NCBI GenBank assembly: GCA_937899935.1
Contig: CALCOW010000256.1
Coordinates: forward strand, 1 to 6,901
Source of the DNA: an uncultured Phycisphaerae bacterium
GTDB lineage: Bacteria > Planctomycetota > Phycisphaerae > Phycisphaerales > SM1A02
Direction: 5' to 3'
Length of the DNA stretch: 6,901 nt
Shown: piece after piece, positions 5,786 through 6,901 of the stretch
Position numbering within the stretch: position 1 is the first letter of the stretch
Layout: each line of letters opens with the position of its first letter
Made by a program: the position numbers and the translations under genes
The notes under the pieces: generated by a model
What the model was told of the DNA's origin: nothing
The model's database searches: none
The model's input: the letters and a program-made list of their open reading frames with translations, nothing else

Positions 5786-6822
5786 AAAACCCTACTCTCA
5801 GATTCAGTCTGTGAGACTGGCCCACGACTGGTCATTTCATCAAGATAGTCTAGTGCAGGCGTTGCCCGCACCGCAGCCATGCGCTCTACAAGATCGCAGG
5901 CGCGGCGATTAAGCTCGCAGGGTTGACGTCCAGCCAGGTCAATAAGATGACCATTGAAGTTGCGCACTTCGGTTTTCCCTCGCTCGATGTCACCAGACAT
6001 TGAGCAATAGGTATTGCGGAGTGAAGCAGAAAATGGCACCGCCATGATTCTCGCCAAGAATGGCAAACTCAAGATACGCTGCACCGTATGCGGATAAAAT
6101 GGCCCGACTTTACCCAGTTGAATACCTGCGGCATTGAGAATTCGGTAGTTCTCTCGCAGGAACTCAAAGAAAAGACGTCTTGCTGGGGCCAGGGTTAAGA
6201 GTTGACTGTTATCAAGCCCGGTCACCGCCGCCAACGGACTTATCGCCGCGTTGTACATCACCTTTGCGTACTTAAAAGGAAGTACATCATCAACCTGGCA
6301 CACCTTAAAAGAACCATGTTCTGAAAGCACTTGTGCCAATGCCTCTCGCATAGGATGAATGGCTTGCGCGTGACTGTCGCGACTACGACCGAGATGGAGC
6401 TCGCCTTTTCGTGTGATACGAGTCTGCGTTTGACCAGGTTGACACTCAGAAACAAATGAAGCGATGCCCTCATAATTCACACGATCTGTTAGTTGCTGAT
6501 CAAAGCCATTCTGAATCGGGACAACATCAGTCTCTTGGGAAAGGCGGCTCAAGACGAGTTGATTGTCATAACACTTAGTACAAAGCACCACGAGACTATC
6601 TTCCGATGATGGCGGTGACCATTGCTCAAATGAAACAATATTGACCGGAACGCAAGACTGGCCGTCAATGCCAACGCCATGCGATTTGCCCCAATGTATT
6701 TTTGCTGCATCGGTGTCGACCAGTGTGATATCGACATCACCAATTCTCAGTGCATGAGCAATGGCGCAACCAATTCCACCTGCTCCAACGACGCTGACGT
6801 TCTTTAACACTGCGTGAGACAT
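5782..6822 (-). CDS. Ketopantoate reductase (ApbA/PanE) family NAD(P)-dependent 2-oxoacid/ketone reductase
   Basis: The product has 346 residues. The N-terminal Rossmann domain has GAGGIG (13-18) and an acidic residue, D36, at the end of the second strand. It is followed by CTKCYD (81-86, family lysine K83) and PIQNG (102-106). The C-terminal helical domain carries the family KxxxN pair as K187 and N191 in KYAKVMYNAAISPLAAVTG, the counterparts of K176 and N180 in E. coli PanE. It also has MSGDIERGKTEVRNFNG (275-291), whose E285 corresponds to E256. All key residues are thus kept. PanE itself has about 300 residues and makes pantoate for coenzyme A; here the extra length and the neighbours (an HpnA-like SDR and an NTF2-like protein rather than panB or panC) argue for a different 2-oxo or ketone substrate. 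D36, in place of a basic or small residue, would tend to favour NADH over NADPH, which is an inference. It is the first gene of the operon that can be seen; its ATG has only a weak ribosome binding site. Confidence 0.86.
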   Translation of the reverse strand: MSHAVLKNVSVVGAGGIGCAIAHALRIGDVDITLVDTDAAKIHWGKSHGVGIDGQSCVPVNIVSFEQWSPPSSEDSLVVLCTKCYDNQLVLSRLSQETDVVPIQNGFDQQLTDRVNYEGIASFVSECQPGQTQTRITRKGELHLGRSRDSHAQAIHPMREALAQVLSEHGSFKVCQVDDVLPFKYAKVMYNAAISPLAAVTGLDNSQLLTLAPARRLFFEFLRENYRILNAAGIQLGKVGPFYPHTVQRILSLPFLARIMAVPFSASLRNTYCSMSGDIERGKTEVRNFNGHLIDLAGRQPCELNRRACDLVERMAAVRATPALDYLDEMTSRGPVSQTESESRVL

Positions 6823-6901
6823 AGTTACTTGCTTTTGTACCTCTTCAAGCCAAGACCTGACGGTCTCTCATTCACCCTTGGTATCTGGCGAAGAGAGAAT
6901 A

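Noticed and set aside
6853..6866. Small perfect hairpin agacc-tgac-ggtct upstream of the reductase gene
   Set aside because: Only five base pairs and no T-run after it on the minus strand, so it is not a convincing terminator.
6825..6901. End of an upstream gene at the right edge, either a frame stopping with TAA at 6827-6825 or a frame stopping near 6867
   Set aside because: Two minus-strand frames are open into the window edge, and neither shows a recognisable motif in its few visible codons. The tight packing of the operon makes an upstream gene plausible, but I cannot choose a frame.

Overview
The window looks like chromosomal DNA of a planctomycete, most likely of the Phycisphaerae type. 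The main clue is that two secreted proteins end in dockerin-like double calcium-loop tails finishing in a SLFL-x-SFGS-x-C motif, a tail common in that group. GC content is moderate, close to half by eye. All six supportable genes lie on the minus strand, so the window reads from right to left. I see no RNA gene, insertion sequence, phage gene, CRISPR array or replication origin.

Right end (4295-6822): three tightly packed genes form an apparent operon. It starts with a ketopantoate reductase (ApbA/PanE)-family oxidoreductase. This overlaps by 4 bases an HpnA-like extended SDR, the family of the hopanoid-associated sugar epimerase. An NTF2-like protein follows 18 bases later, with a strong ribosome binding site. 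Two NAD(P)-dependent enzymes plus an NTF2-fold protein suggest a small-molecule or lipid-sugar modification pathway whose substrate cannot be read from the sequence.

Middle (1804-4146): two secreted proteins lie in tandem. One is a right-handed parallel beta-helix protein and the other a seven-bladed RCC1-type beta-propeller with exactly 39 residues per blade. Each has a signal peptide and a C-terminal dockerin-like tail. The shared tail suggests common sorting, anchoring or calcium-dependent folding outside the cytoplasm. A plausible sigma70-like promoter precedes the propeller gene.

Left end (1-1666): a membrane-bound delta-9-type fatty acid desaturase with all three histidine boxes and an unusual proline/valine-rich N-terminal extension. 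It is followed by the N-terminal 151 codons of a YaaA-family peroxide-stress protein, cut by the window edge. The desaturase and the HpnA-like enzyme both point towards membrane lipid work, but they are not in one operon and this link is only an inference.

I found no convincing undescribed multi-gene system. The items most worth a second look are the three-gene operon, the shared dockerin-like tails with a 21-base stretch identical between the two genes, and the exact periodicity of the propeller.
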